64,000 nucleotides of DNA from Actinomyces respiraculi (GCF_014595995.2 NZ_CP063989.1:2790001-2854000); one strand, 5' to 3'. Positions 19,390 through 27,814 are shown, numbered from the stretch's first letter. Notes: generated from the sequence alone by a model not told the origin. Translations and numbers: made by a program.

Positions 19390-20130
19390 GTGAAGCCCTT
19401 CATCATGGTGTCGACGCGCCCCGAGATCGAGGCCGCCGAGCAGGAGTACGAGTCCTTCCGCATTGACGGCGGCCTGGCGACCGGGGACCTGCACCATGTG
19501 CGCCTGGAGGAGGTCGACTTCCTCAGCGGCTTCCAGGCGGGGGACGTCTCCGGCGTCTTCATCGGCGGCAGCCCCTATGACGTCTCGAGCCCCGAGGCCG
19601 CCAAGACGCGCACCCAGCTGCGCGTGGAGGAGCAGGTGCGCGAGCTGCTGTCGGTCGCCCTCAAGGAGGGCGTGCCGGTGCTTGCGACCGGCTTCGGCCT
19701 GGAGGTGCTGGCCCGATACCTGGGCACCGAGACCTCGACGCGCTTCGCCGAGTCGCTGGGATCCGCGGAGATCTACCTGACGGCCGATGGTCGCCAGGAC
19801 CCGCTCCTGCAGGGCATGCCGGAGGTCTTCACGGCCTTCGTTGGCCACCACGCGGGCGTTGGCCAGGTTCCTGCGGGGGCGACCCTGCTGGCGACCTCCG
19901 CGGACTGCCCGGTGCAGATGGTTCGGGTGGGTGCGAGCGTCTACGGCACGCAGTTCAACCCCGAGCTCGACGTGGACCTGTTCCTGTCGCGCCTGTCGAT
20001 CTACAAGGACGCCGGCTACGGGGACCCGGGCCTCATCGACGACCTCCTGAACCAGGCGCGCACAAGCACGTCCGGTCACGAGGCGGGACGCCTCATCCGC
20101 TCCTTCGTCGAACACTTCTCCCAGGACTGA
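19390..20130 (+). CDS. Class I glutamine amidotransferase-like protein lacking catalytic residues
   Basis: 246 residues with the fold of GMP-synthase-type amidotransferases: SGVFIGGSPYDV (about 58-69), the nucleophile-elbow region VPVLATGFGLEVLA (about 97-110) and VYGTQFNPELD (about 184-194). In active enzymes the elbow reads GxCxG and the later motif GxQFHPE. Here the cysteine position is Gly and the histidine is Asn, so glutaminase activity is not expected. It may be a regulatory or binding pseudoenzyme. GTG start 7 nt after TAGACT. Convergent with a PNP-like gene that is also missing active-site residues. Confidence 0.8.
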   Translation: MKPFIMVSTRPEIEAAEQEYESFRIDGGLATGDLHHVRLEEVDFLSGFQAGDVSGVFIGGSPYDVSSPEAAKTRTQLRVEEQVRELLSVALKEGVPVLATGFGLEVLARYLGTETSTRFAESLGSAEIYLTADGRQDPLLQGMPEVFTAFVGHHAGVGQVPAGATLLATSADCPVQMVRVGASVYGTQFNPELDVDLFLSRLSIYKDAGYGDPGLIDDLLNQARTSTSGHEAGRLIRSFVEHFSQD

Positions 20131-20212
20131 CCGGGGGCCGACGCGCCCGCGGGTCAAACCCGCCGCGCCCGGCCACCGGGCTGCCGCGCCTGGCCACCGG
20201 GCCGAACCGACC

Positions 20213-21022
20213 TCAGCCGATCTCGTCCAGGAGGGCCTCAACGGCCTCGTGCACGACCTGCGCGGCGGGGCGGGACGGCTCGGCGCTACTCACCCGGCCG
20301 ACGGCGCGACGGCCCGTCGACCCGGGCGCGGCGCCGGCGCCGGTGTGGTCCACGCAGGCGAGGCAGGCCACGTGCACCCCGCGCGAGGCCAGGGCCATGG
20401 CCTCGGCGACGCTGTCCATGACGACGGCATCCACACCAAGACCGCGCATGATGAAGGACTCGGCCGGGGTGGGCCGGATGGGTCCGGGAACGAGGGCGAC
20501 GACGCCCGCAGCACTCACGCCGTCCAGCTGAGTGAGGCGGACGAAGAGGTTCGGGTCCCAGGCCGCGTCGAGCGGGTCGGTGGCGGGGAACAGGGGCGCA
20601 CCGGTGAGGTTGAGGTGGTCGCCGACGGCGAGAAGGTCACCTGCCTCGGTAAGAGCGCAGGCGCGGGTGACGAGGAGGGCGGCGCGTACCCCGGTGCCTG
20701 CAGCGATCCTCGCGAGGGCGGTCGTGCGGTGCGCCGGCCCACCCTCGTAGGCGGCGGTGCGGCCACGGGCGACGAGGACGCCGAGTCCCCCGCGGTCATA
20801 GGAGTCCAGGGCGTCCTCCTGCCCGGTGCCGCCGGGGGCGCTGACGCCGGGGAGGTAGGACAGGCGCACGCGCACGTCGGGCGCACCCCAGGCCTGGTCG
20901 ATCTCGGTCAGGAGGGCCGGCTCGGCGACGACGAGAAGGTCGTGGTGGGCCCGGCCGGTGGACAGGAGGATGGAGACACCATCGGGGTCCTCGTCCCAGG
21001 TGTCTGCGGACTGCGCGGCCAC
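20213..21022 (-). CDS. Purine nucleoside phosphorylase-like protein with altered active site
   Basis: 269 residues of the trimeric PNP family. YEGGP, the following TTALARIAAGTGVRAALLVT helix-strand and GDLLAVGDHLNLTGAPL (about 125-141) align with PNP signatures. Several purine-binding and catalytic positions differ: the loop usually GPxFETxAE reads GPIRPTPAE, the histidine before YEG is Ala, and the Thr-Asn pair contacting the base appears as Asp-His. It may use another substrate or be inactive. GTG start preceded by GAGGAGGA. Confidence 0.75.
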   Translation of the reverse strand: MAAQSADTWDEDPDGVSILLSTGRAHHDLLVVAEPALLTEIDQAWGAPDVRVRLSYLPGVSAPGGTGQEDALDSYDRGGLGVLVARGRTAAYEGGPAHRTTALARIAAGTGVRAALLVTRACALTEAGDLLAVGDHLNLTGAPLFPATDPLDAAWDPNLFVRLTQLDGVSAAGVVALVPGPIRPTPAESFIMRGLGVDAVVMDSVAEAMALASRGVHVACLACVDHTGAGAAPGSTGRRAVGRVSSAEPSRPAAQVVHEAVEALLDEIG

Positions 21023-21332
21023 GGCTCCTCCTCACTGGCAACTCGTCGTCGGCCCTGTGAGGCCCACTGGGCCGAGCCTACCTAACGCGCCCGAGACTCA
21101 CCGACCGGTGTCAGATCGCGCGGTCGTAGGAGACCCTGGTGCCGAGGAGGGTGACGGTCATGAGCACCGAGATGACCGGCGGCGAGCGGGAGCGAAGGGT
21201 CGTAGAGCGGGAGCGAAGGGTCATACGTGCCCTTCTCGTGTCAAGCGTCCTTTCGTCCTTTCCATATCAGGTCCTTCCGCATCACGACCGCACACCAGCC
21301 GCACACCGACCACAGCCACGTAGCCTCGACCC
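21023..21332. other. Divergent intergenic region with a 21-bp tandem repeat
   Basis: Holds the two promoters for flanking divergent genes. At 21184-21225 a 21-bp unit beginning GAGCGGGAGCGAAGGGTC is repeated once with one mismatch. An 87-codon frame from 21166 has no coding bias and is not called. Confidence 0.6.
21321..21326 (+). promoter_or_regulatory. -10 hexamer TAGCCT of a leaderless gene
   Basis: Ends 6 nt before the GTG at 21333. Confidence 0.6.
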
Positions 21333-21710
21333 GTGCCCACCATCACCGCCCTCATCGCCCACGCCCCCGAGCCTCAGGTCCGCGCCCTCCTGGCCCGCGT
21401 CTTCACCGAGGGCGGCTGGCGCGTGACCGACGACGTCGACACCCTCGTCGTCGAGCGCGGCTCACGGGGCAAGACCCTCCTGTTCGGCGCCGCCGCCGGG
21501 GAGGACTTCTACCTGCACCAGACGCTCACCCTGGAGCCCGGCGAGTACGAGGGCGCACCCACCACCGCCATCACCTACCCCACCTCCAGCGCCGTCATCA
21601 CCCGCGGCGGTCCCTACGGCGCCGACCGCGAGATGCGCGTGCATGACGAGTACTCCCAGCGGATCATCACCGCCCTGCGCGAGGCCGGCATCGCCGTCGG
21701 CCACGCCTGA
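21333..21710 (+). CDS. Hypothetical protein
   Basis: 125 residues, soluble, no signal peptide. The N-terminus (PTITALIAHAPEPQVRALLARVF) and repeated amphipathic strands (TLVVERGSRGKTLLFGAA, FYLHQTLTL) suggest a small alpha/beta domain. No family is recognised. The GTG start follows TAGCCT by 6 nt, and coding bias is strong. It is followed by a repeat array and a convergent DUF885 gene. Confidence 0.7.
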   Translation: MPTITALIAHAPEPQVRALLARVFTEGGWRVTDDVDTLVVERGSRGKTLLFGAAAGEDFYLHQTLTLEPGEYEGAPTTAITYPTSSAVITRGGPYGADREMRVHDEYSQRIITALREAGIAVGHA

Positions 21711-21753
21711 GCCGCCCGGCTCGCGGCGCACGTGCGACACCTCACCCCGCGTC

Positions 21754-21804
21754 CTCACAAGGTTTCACCGGTCTCCCAAGGTTGCACCGGCGCAACCTTG
21801 TGAG
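21754..21804. repeat. Periodic inverted block element F between convergent genes
   Basis: CAAGGTTTCACCGG at 21758 and CAAGGTTGCACCGG at 21777 (19-bp period) are followed by the inverse, GCAACCTTG at 21792. CTCACAAGGTT at 21754 pairs with AACCTTGTGAG at 21794. Probably a bidirectional terminator hairpin with the same geometry as arrays A-D. Confidence 0.75.
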
Positions 21805-21864
21805 CCGACGGGCGGTGGGCGGCGGATGAGGCGGTCAGGCAGGGGGCGAGTGGGACGGGCAGGC

Positions 21865-23598
21865 TCAGCCCGCGAGCGCCTCGCGCATGACGTCCAGGCC
21901 CACCGAGCCGAGCCGCAGCGCGCGCATGTGGAAGTCCTTGAGCCCCTCACCCCGTGCACGCGCCTCGTCACGGGCCTCCTCCCACAGGCGCTGGCCGATC
22001 GAATACGACGGCGCCTGCCCCGGCCAGCCGAGGTAGCGGTCGAGCTCGAAGCGCAGGAAGGACTCCTCCATCGCCACCTGGTGGCGCAGGAAGACCCATG
22101 CCGACGCCGCGTCCCACCGACCGGGTCCGACCCCGGGCAGGTCGGCGAGCTCGACGGGCCGCTCCTTGCCCAAGTGAACGCCGATGTCGAGGACGACGCG
22201 CGCGGCCCGCAGCCGCTGGGAGTCGAGCATGCCCATACGGTCAGCCGGGTCGTCCTGGAAGCCGAGGTCGGCCATGAGACGCTCGGCGTACAGGGCCCAG
22301 CCCTCACCGTGCCCGCTCACCCAGCAAGCCAGACGGCGCCAGGAGTTGAGCTCGCCGCGCAGCCACGTCTGCAGCCCGATCTGGAGGTGGTGGCCCGGCA
22401 CACCTTCGTGGAAGACAGTCGTGCGCTCCTGCCAGGTGGCGAAGTCCTCGGTGCCCGCGGGCACCGACCACCACATGCGCCCCGGCCGACTGAAGTCGTC
22501 GCTGGGACCCGTGTAGTAGATGCCGCCGGTCTGGGAGGGCGCGATGCGGCACTCCAGGCGGCGCAGCTCGGCCGGCAGGTCGAAGTGCACGCCGTCAAGC
22601 GCCGCGACGGCCTCGTCGGAGGTCGCCTGCATCCACTCCTGCAGCGCCCGCGTGCCGTGGACGGTGCGCGCCGGGTCCGCGCTCAGGCGCTCGAGGGCCT
22701 CGCGCACGCTCGTGCCGGGCCCGTACAGCTCTTGCGCGGTGCGCCGCTGCTGCGCGTCGACGTCGGCCAGCAGGGCGCGCCCCCACTCGTAGGTCTCATC
22801 GAGGTCGACCCGGGCGCCGAGGAACAGGCGTGAGAACCTCTCGTAGCGCTCAGCCCCGACGGCGTCATCCTCCAGGGCTCCCGGCAGGGCGTCGCGCTCA
22901 AGGGCGGTGGCGGTGTGGGCGTAGGCCTCGCGCGCTGTGGCGCCGGCGTCGCGCAGGTCGGCGGCCAGGCGGTCCCCCACGGGCACCCCGTCCGCTGTCG
23001 CAGCCGCGGCGATGAGCGCCTCGAAGGAGGAGGTGGAGGCCTCGGCCTGGTCCCGACACTGGCCGATGACGGCGCGCACCTGCCTGGCCGCGGGCAGCAG
23101 GCCGCGGTCACGGGCCAGACCGAGCGAGACGAGGTAGCCGTCCAGGGCGCGCGGGACGTCGCGCAGCGCCGAGGCGACGTCCTCCCAGTCGCCGACGGTG
23201 GCGGTCGGCATGATGTCGAACAGGTCGCGCACCCACTGCACGGGCGAGTCGATGTTGTTGAGCACGCGCAGGTCCTCGCCGGCGTCGGCGAGCTCCTGCT
23301 CGATCCCCAGGCGCTCTCGCATCGCCGCGACGGTGACGCGGTCGACGTCGTCGCCCGGCTCGACACCGTCGAGCTCGCACAGGGTGGCGGTCCGCAGGTC
23401 GGCGAGGGCCTCGTACCCGTCGGGGGAGACGTCATCGAGGGCGCCGCGCCGGCCCGGCAGGCCGACGTTCACGGCGAACTGGGGCGACAGCTCCGCCAGG
23501 CGGGCGACGTAGTGCTCGGCAACCGCGTCGACGGCGGTGGGGGTGCGTTTGGGGGCGGTGGTGGCGGGCTGGGGTGCGACGTCGAGAGGTTCGGTCAT
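21865..23598 (-). CDS. DUF885 family (putative zinc metallopeptidase-like) protein
   Basis: 577 residues, usual for DUF885. The hallmark HEGVPGHHLQ (HExxxH variant) lies near 382, with SGHGEGWALYAERLM about 35 residues later supplying a further Glu, as in gluzincin-like members. No signal peptide. Biochemical roles of most members are unknown; peptidase activity is inferred. The ATG lies 6 nt after TACGCT (minus strand 23605-23610), which is why this start is preferred over a GTG-type start 18 codons upstream. Confidence 0.85.
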   Translation of the reverse strand: MTEPLDVAPQPATTAPKRTPTAVDAVAEHYVARLAELSPQFAVNVGLPGRRGALDDVSPDGYEALADLRTATLCELDGVEPGDDVDRVTVAAMRERLGIEQELADAGEDLRVLNNIDSPVQWVRDLFDIMPTATVGDWEDVASALRDVPRALDGYLVSLGLARDRGLLPAARQVRAVIGQCRDQAEASTSSFEALIAAAATADGVPVGDRLAADLRDAGATAREAYAHTATALERDALPGALEDDAVGAERYERFSRLFLGARVDLDETYEWGRALLADVDAQQRRTAQELYGPGTSVREALERLSADPARTVHGTRALQEWMQATSDEAVAALDGVHFDLPAELRRLECRIAPSQTGGIYYTGPSDDFSRPGRMWWSVPAGTEDFATWQERTTVFHEGVPGHHLQIGLQTWLRGELNSWRRLACWVSGHGEGWALYAERLMADLGFQDDPADRMGMLDSQRLRAARVVLDIGVHLGKERPVELADLPGVGPGRWDAASAWVFLRHQVAMEESFLRFELDRYLGWPGQAPSYSIGQRLWEEARDEARARGEGLKDFHMRALRLGSVGLDVMREALAG

Positions 23599-23604
23599 GG
23601 GCCG

Positions 23605-23610
23605 AGCGTA
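23605..23610 (-). promoter_or_regulatory. -10 hexamer TACGCT of the DUF885 gene
   Basis: Ends 6 nt before the ATG at 23598. Confidence 0.55.
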
Positions 23611-23644
23611 GGCCGGGGCGAGGCGCGCCGCCTCACCCCGGCCG

Positions 23645-23887
23645 TCAGTCACCGGCGATGGTGCGCAGGGCCTCCAGGTGCGCGCCCCACTGCTGGCGGC
23701 CCTCCGGCGTCAGCAACATCCGGGTGCGCGGACGCTTGCCCACGTAGCCCTTGGTGAGGGCGATGACGCTCACGACGGCGAACCAGGCCTCCCCCGCCCA
23801 CACGGTGGTGCCGCCAGCAACGGCCGCCGCCCACAGCAGACCCCAGGCGACCATCGTCTGCGTCAGGCGCCTGCTGAAGCCGTGCAT
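23645..23887 (-). CDS. Small membrane protein of unknown function
   Basis: About 80 residues from the ATG at 23887. Two hydrophobic segments (about 12-32 and 36-52, MVAWGLLWAAAVAGG and WFAVVSVIALTKGYV) are followed by a basic C-terminal tail. No family recognised. The frame extends further upstream into repeat array B, giving WSKRHERGPNR-type repeats that are clearly repeat translation and not gene. No good Shine-Dalgarno precedes the chosen ATG, so the start is uncertain. Confidence 0.55.
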   Translation of the reverse strand: MHGFSRRLTQTMVAWGLLWAAAVAGGTTVWAGEAWFAVVSVIALTKGYVGKRPRTRMLLTPEGRQQWGAHLEALRTIAGD

Positions 23888-23945
23888 CGTCGCGCGGGTG
23901 CGGTGGATGAAGACGGCCAGCAGGATGCCGGTCCACCTCTCCCGG

Positions 23946-24079
23946 TTTGGACCACGCTCGTGCCGTTTGGACCACCTCGCCCGGTTTGGACCACGCTCGT
24001 GCCGTTTGGACCACCTATGTGGCGTAGCCAGGTGGTCCAAAACGACGCAAGTGGTCCAAAGCGACGCAAGTGGTCCACA
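23946..24079. repeat. Periodic inverted block array B (4 forward + 3 reverse, 19-20-bp period)
   Basis: TTTGGACCAC starts at 23946, 23966, 23985 and 24005; the inverse GTGGTCCAAA (last copy ending CACA) starts at 24032, 24051 and 24070. The forward half is itself a 39-bp tandem duplication. It lies between divergent genes, so simple termination does not explain it. Shares the GGACCAC core with arrays C and D. Confidence 0.92.
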
Positions 24080-24119
24080 CCGGGTTGCCTGCAGGCGAGC
24101 AACGGGAGAACCTGTCCCG

Positions 24120-24719
24120 GTGACCGCCCTCCCAGCACCGCTCAACACCACCGGGCCCTACCGCGTCGCCATGGTGTGCACCGGCAACATCTGCCGCTCC
24201 GCCATGGCGCAGGTGGTCCTGGCCGACCGGCTGGCCGCCGCAGAACTGGGCTCCGACGTCATCGTCACCTCCTCCGGGATCAGCGACGAGGAGCACGGCA
24301 GGCCCATCGACCCGCGGGCCCTGCGACTGCTGCGCGAGCGCGGCTACGGCCAGGGCGACGACGACGCGGCCCGCGCGGCCGACAGGGTCATGTCCGGCCA
24401 CCGGGCGCATCGCATCACCGACGCAGAGATCGTCGACCACGATCTCCTGCTCGCCATGACCGACGCCCACCGGCGCGAGCTCGTGCGCCGCGCGCAACTT
24501 ACCGGTGCCGACGACGGGCGCGTGCGCATGTTCCGCGCCTGGGACCCCGAGGCCCCGGCGGGGGCCGACGGCCGGGAGCTGGACGTGCCGGACCCGTGGT
24601 ACGGCACGATGGCGGACTTCGTCGACACCCTCGACGTGGTCGAGCGGGTCTGCGACGCCCTGGTGCCGGTCCTCGCCCAGCTCAGGCTCAACCGACCCGC
24701 GTCGCCAGCCAGCCGGTAA
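24120..24719 (+). CDS. Low-molecular-weight protein tyrosine phosphatase
   Basis: 199 residues. The phosphate loop CTGNICRS (C20 to R26, CX5R) follows a VAMVCT strand, and the general-acid loop DVPDPWYG lies near 160-167, both diagnostic for the LMW-PTP family. Such enzymes dephosphorylate tyrosine residues, often counteracting bacterial tyrosine kinases. The GTG start is 6 nt after GAACCT; GGGAGA lies too far upstream to be a good Shine-Dalgarno. Its 3' end overlaps the convergent hydrolase gene by 32 bp. Confidence 0.92.
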   Translation: MTALPAPLNTTGPYRVAMVCTGNICRSAMAQVVLADRLAAAELGSDVIVTSSGISDEEHGRPIDPRALRLLRERGYGQGDDDAARAADRVMSGHRAHRITDAEIVDHDLLLAMTDAHRRELVRRAQLTGADDGRVRMFRAWDPEAPAGADGRELDVPDPWYGTMADFVDTLDVVERVCDALVPVLAQLRLNRPASPASR

Positions 24720-25767
24720 GCGCTGACAGGTAGTCGCTGCGCGCCGGCTCGGGCGAGAGCACCAGGTCGTGCACGCCCCCGGGGATCTGACGGACCGTGA
24801 CGTCAGAGCCCAGGAAGGGGGCGCGCGCCACCATCTGGCTCACATCGAGCACAAGGTCCTGGCGCAGCGCCTCCTGCGGCGTCAGCCCCTCCCCGGCGGC
24901 ACCCGTCGCCGAGGCGGTCGAGCAGCACAGGAGCACCGGCACCTCGATACCCAGACCGTGGTGGACATCACGGTGCGCCCGCCGCACGGCCGCCATGAAG
25001 CCCGCCCTCACGGGGAAGGACGGCGTGGGCTTGAGCGACAGGTCCCAGTCCCACTCGCCGCCCCACCGACGGTGCAGAGTGCGCCCGTACAGGTCGTCGG
25101 AGACATCCCCCAGCGTGGCGCCAAAAGCCCAGTCGGCGGGCTCGTCGCCGTCGCCCGCCCACCCGGGCACCCCCTGCGCCAGTGGATCGCTGACGACGAT
25201 GCGGTCCGGGTCCCGGCGAGAGAGCAGGTCGACGAAGGCTGAACCGTAGGAGCGCATGAGGCCCCCCGCCTGAAGATCCAGCCACGGGGAGTTGAGCGTC
25301 ACCGCCTCCACGGCCCCCGGGTGGTCGCCCGCCCACAGGGCTGCCTGGAGGCCGCCCGTGGAGTGGCCATTGAGGACGAGGACCGTGTGGCCGTGCTCCT
25401 CGCGGATGATCCTCGCCGCCTCGGTGATCTCCTCGTCGTACACACGCAGGTCGCGCACGTCGTGCGGGGAGCGGTAGCCGACGCCGGAGCGCCCGCAGGC
25501 GCGCAGGTCCAGGGCGTAGAACTCGTAGCCGGCGCCCGCAAGCGCGTCAGCGAGCCAGGTCTGGAAGAAGTAGTCGTTGCGGCCGTGCAGGTACAGGACG
25601 GCGCGCGTGTGGCGCGGCCCCTGGCCCGGCGCGGGCATGGCCTGGCGCTGGTGGACCAGGACGGCGTGGTCGGCGCCGGGGGCGTCCTCGCTCACCGTCA
25701 CGGGCAGGCGTCGGGCGACCCACGGCTCGCCCAGGAGGTCCGTCTCGAGGAAGGGCTCGGTAGTCAT
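24688..25767 (-). CDS. Alpha/beta hydrolase (lysophospholipase/esterase-like)
   Basis: 359 residues with an alpha/beta-hydrolase core: LYLHGRND oxyanion region near 60, nucleophile elbow NGHSTGG near 133, and GGVHDLVLS near 328 providing the catalytic His. The nearest recognisable group is monoacylglycerol-lipase/lysophospholipase-like serine hydrolases; the substrate is unknown. ATG chosen with AGGA 7 nt upstream; an alternative GTG is two codons earlier. No signal peptide. Confidence 0.85.
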   Translation of the reverse strand: MTTEPFLETDLLGEPWVARRLPVTVSEDAPGADHAVLVHQRQAMPAPGQGPRHTRAVLYLHGRNDYFFQTWLADALAGAGYEFYALDLRACGRSGVGYRSPHDVRDLRVYDEEITEAARIIREEHGHTVLVLNGHSTGGLQAALWAGDHPGAVEAVTLNSPWLDLQAGGLMRSYGSAFVDLLSRRDPDRIVVSDPLAQGVPGWAGDGDEPADWAFGATLGDVSDDLYGRTLHRRWGGEWDWDLSLKPTPSFPVRAGFMAAVRRAHRDVHHGLGIEVPVLLCCSTASATGAAGEGLTPQEALRQDLVLDVSQMVARAPFLGSDVTVRQIPGGVHDLVLSPEPARSDYLSALTGWLATRVG

Positions 25768-25867
25768 AGCCACATCCTGGCACTGCGACCGAGCGGCGAG
25801 TGACCTTCATCCCTCACAGTGGGCTCGGCTTGACACGCTCCCGCGCCGGGCACCTATCGTGTACACA

Positions 25868-25956
25868 ACCATCCAGAGCAACCGAGAGACCTGGCTCGAC
25901 GACGTTGCAGCAACCCCCGCTTCGCGGTGAGGGTGCTTCCGCCAGGACCGATGGAG
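25868..25956 (+). promoter_or_regulatory. SAM-I (S-box) riboswitch controlling metNIQ
   Basis: The conserved S-box order is visible: ATCCAGAG, GAGAGACCTGGCTCGACGA, GCAGCAACC, a hairpin CCGCTTCGCGG, then GGGTGCTTCCGCCAG and GATGG. CCATC at 25869-25873 can pair with GATGG at 25950-25954 as stem P1. The Shine-Dalgarno GGAGGA of metN overlaps the 3' side of P1, so SAM binding should block translation initiation. The downstream genes encode methionine uptake, which fits the ligand. Confidence 0.88.
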
Positions 25957-25961
25957 GATAC

Positions 25962-27002
25962 GTGAGCGATCTGCACACCCCTACCGTTTCCGGCGCGGCC
26001 GGGACGGACCCCATGATCTCGCTGCGCGACGTCCACAAGGTCTACACGCTGCGCGACGGCACCGAGGTCCGTGCCCTCGACGGCCTGAGCCTCGACGTCG
26101 CCCCCGGCTCCATCCACGGCGTCGTCGGGACCTCCGGTGCCGGCAAGTCCACCCTCATCCGCTGTCTCACCGGGCTCGAGCCCGTCACCAGCGGACAGGT
26201 GCTCGTCTCCGGCCGGGACATCTCCCAGTTGTCCTCCCGTGAGCTGCGCGAGGCCCGCCGCCAGATCGGCATGGTCTTCCAGCACGCCAACCTCCTCGAG
26301 CAGCGCACCACCGCCCAGAACGTCGCCTACCCGCTCTACCTGGCGGGCGTGCGCAAGGGCGAGCGTCACGAGACCGTGGCCCGCATGCTTGAGCTCGTTG
26401 ACCTGGCGGACCGCGGCTCCTCCTACCCGGCCCAGCTCTCCGGTGGCCAGCAGCAGCGCGTGGGCATCGCCCGCGCGCTCGCGGACCAGCCGGCGGTGCT
26501 CCTGTGTGACGAGCCCACCAGCGCCCTGGACCCGGAGACCACCCGCTCGATCCTCGAGCTCATCCGGGACGTGCGCGACCGCCTCGGTGTCACCGTCATC
26601 ATCATCACCCACGAGATGAGCGTCGTGCGCTCGGTGTGCGACTCCGTCAGCCTCCTTGAGGCGGGCCGGATCGTTGAGTCCGGCCCCATCGAGGACGTCG
26701 TCTCCACAGTCACCTCCCGCCTGTCGCGCGAGCTGGTGCCCGTGCCGGCGGTGCCCGACGACGCCGTCCACCCGGGTGAGGCCGTCATCGACGTCGCCCT
26801 GACCGCCCACCCCGGACAGCCCGCCGCCGCCCAGATCCTGGCCCTCGTGGCCGCCCAGGGCGCCGATGTCGCCGGCGGTATCTTCGAGACCCTCGGTCAG
26901 GCGCAGGTGGGACGCCTTGCCCTCACCCTTCCGGCCGAGCGCACCGAGGCGGCCCTGGCCGTCCTGCGCGACGCCGGCGTCCACGCGGAGGTCCGCGCAT
27001 GA
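25962..27002 (+). CDS. metN: Methionine ABC transporter ATP-binding protein MetN
   Basis: 346 residues. Walker A GTSGAGKST near 53, signature LSGGQQQR near 160, Walker B LLCDEPTSALD, and H-loop ITHE. The C-terminal about 90 residues (from EAVIDVALTAHPG) form the NIL/ACT-type domain that binds methionine and inhibits transport in MetN proteins. GTG start with GGAGGA embedded in the riboswitch. First gene of metNIQ; its stop overlaps metI (ATGA). Confidence 0.97.
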   Translation: MSDLHTPTVSGAAGTDPMISLRDVHKVYTLRDGTEVRALDGLSLDVAPGSIHGVVGTSGAGKSTLIRCLTGLEPVTSGQVLVSGRDISQLSSRELREARRQIGMVFQHANLLEQRTTAQNVAYPLYLAGVRKGERHETVARMLELVDLADRGSSYPAQLSGGQQQRVGIARALADQPAVLLCDEPTSALDPETTRSILELIRDVRDRLGVTVIIITHEMSVVRSVCDSVSLLEAGRIVESGPIEDVVSTVTSRLSRELVPVPAVPDDAVHPGEAVIDVALTAHPGQPAAAQILALVAAQGADVAGGIFETLGQAQVGRLALTLPAERTEAALAVLRDAGVHAEVRA

Positions 27003-27754
27003 GCACCCTGCCCACTCCGGCCCTGTCGGCCCACCCCGCCCACCCGGCTCTCAGCGCCCTGACGGCTGCCGCCGCGGGCGACGGCACCTGGTTCGAGCGC
27101 AACGTCATCAAGCAGAAACTCGTCACCGCGATCCTCGAGACCCTGGGGATGACCTTCATCTCCGGCGCGCTCGCCATCACCTTCGGTCTGCTGCTCGGTC
27201 TCGCACTGGTCACCACGGGCGCGCGCGGACAGCACCGCAACCGCCTGCTCTACGAGACCCTGTCGCAGCTCGTCAACTTCGGCCGCTCGATGCCCTTCAT
27301 CATCCTGCTCGTCGCCATCATCGCCTTCACGCGCCTCATCGTGGGCACCTCCATCGGCTGGGAGGCGGCCTGCGTGCCGCTGACGGTCGGCGCGATCCCC
27401 TTCTACGCGCGCCTGGTGGAGAACGCGATCGCGGAGGTTGACGAGGGCAAGGTCGAGGCGGCCCTCATGATGGGCGCGACCCCCACCCAGATCACCTGGG
27501 GCGTACTTGTGCGTGAGGCCCTGCCCGGACTCATCAGCGCCGGGACGGTCACCTTCATCACCCTCCTCGGCTACTCCGCGATGGCCGGCACCGTCGGCGG
27601 CGGCGGGTTGGGCGACCTGGCCATCCAGTACGGGCACAACCGCAACTGGACGGACGTCATCATCCTCACCGTCGTCATCATCGCGATCATCGTCGCCGTC
27701 ATCCAGGTCGCGGGTGACCTCCTCGCCCGCGTCGTCGACCACCGCCGTCGCTGA
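26999..27754 (+). CDS. metI: Methionine ABC transporter permease MetI
   Basis: 251 residues with five to six transmembrane segments and the EAA loop EVDEGKVEAALMMGATPTQI (about 142-161) that contacts MetN. Start ATG overlaps the metN stop by 4 bp. The N-terminal about 35 residues before the first helix are Ala/Pro-rich. Confidence 0.96.
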   Translation: MSTLPTPALSAHPAHPALSALTAAAAGDGTWFERNVIKQKLVTAILETLGMTFISGALAITFGLLLGLALVTTGARGQHRNRLLYETLSQLVNFGRSMPFIILLVAIIAFTRLIVGTSIGWEAACVPLTVGAIPFYARLVENAIAEVDEGKVEAALMMGATPTQITWGVLVREALPGLISAGTVTFITLLGYSAMAGTVGGGGLGDLAIQYGHNRNWTDVIILTVVIIAIIVAVIQVAGDLLARVVDHRRR

Positions 27755-27814
27755 CAGCCCCGCTGCAGCACGGCTCTCGCACCCCCACCCCCACAGAGAA
27801 GTAAGGACACCACT

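Noticed and set aside
21166..21426. Short plus-strand open frame before the 21333 gene
   Set aside because: Translation is Ser/Pro/Arg-rich shadow sequence of the 21333 gene after an uncoded repeat; no bias, no ribosome-binding site.
23946..24151. N-terminal extension of the small membrane protein (residues WSKRHERGPNR repeated)
   Set aside because: The repeated peptide is just array B read through in frame; the repeats continue with inverse orientation and no start signal.
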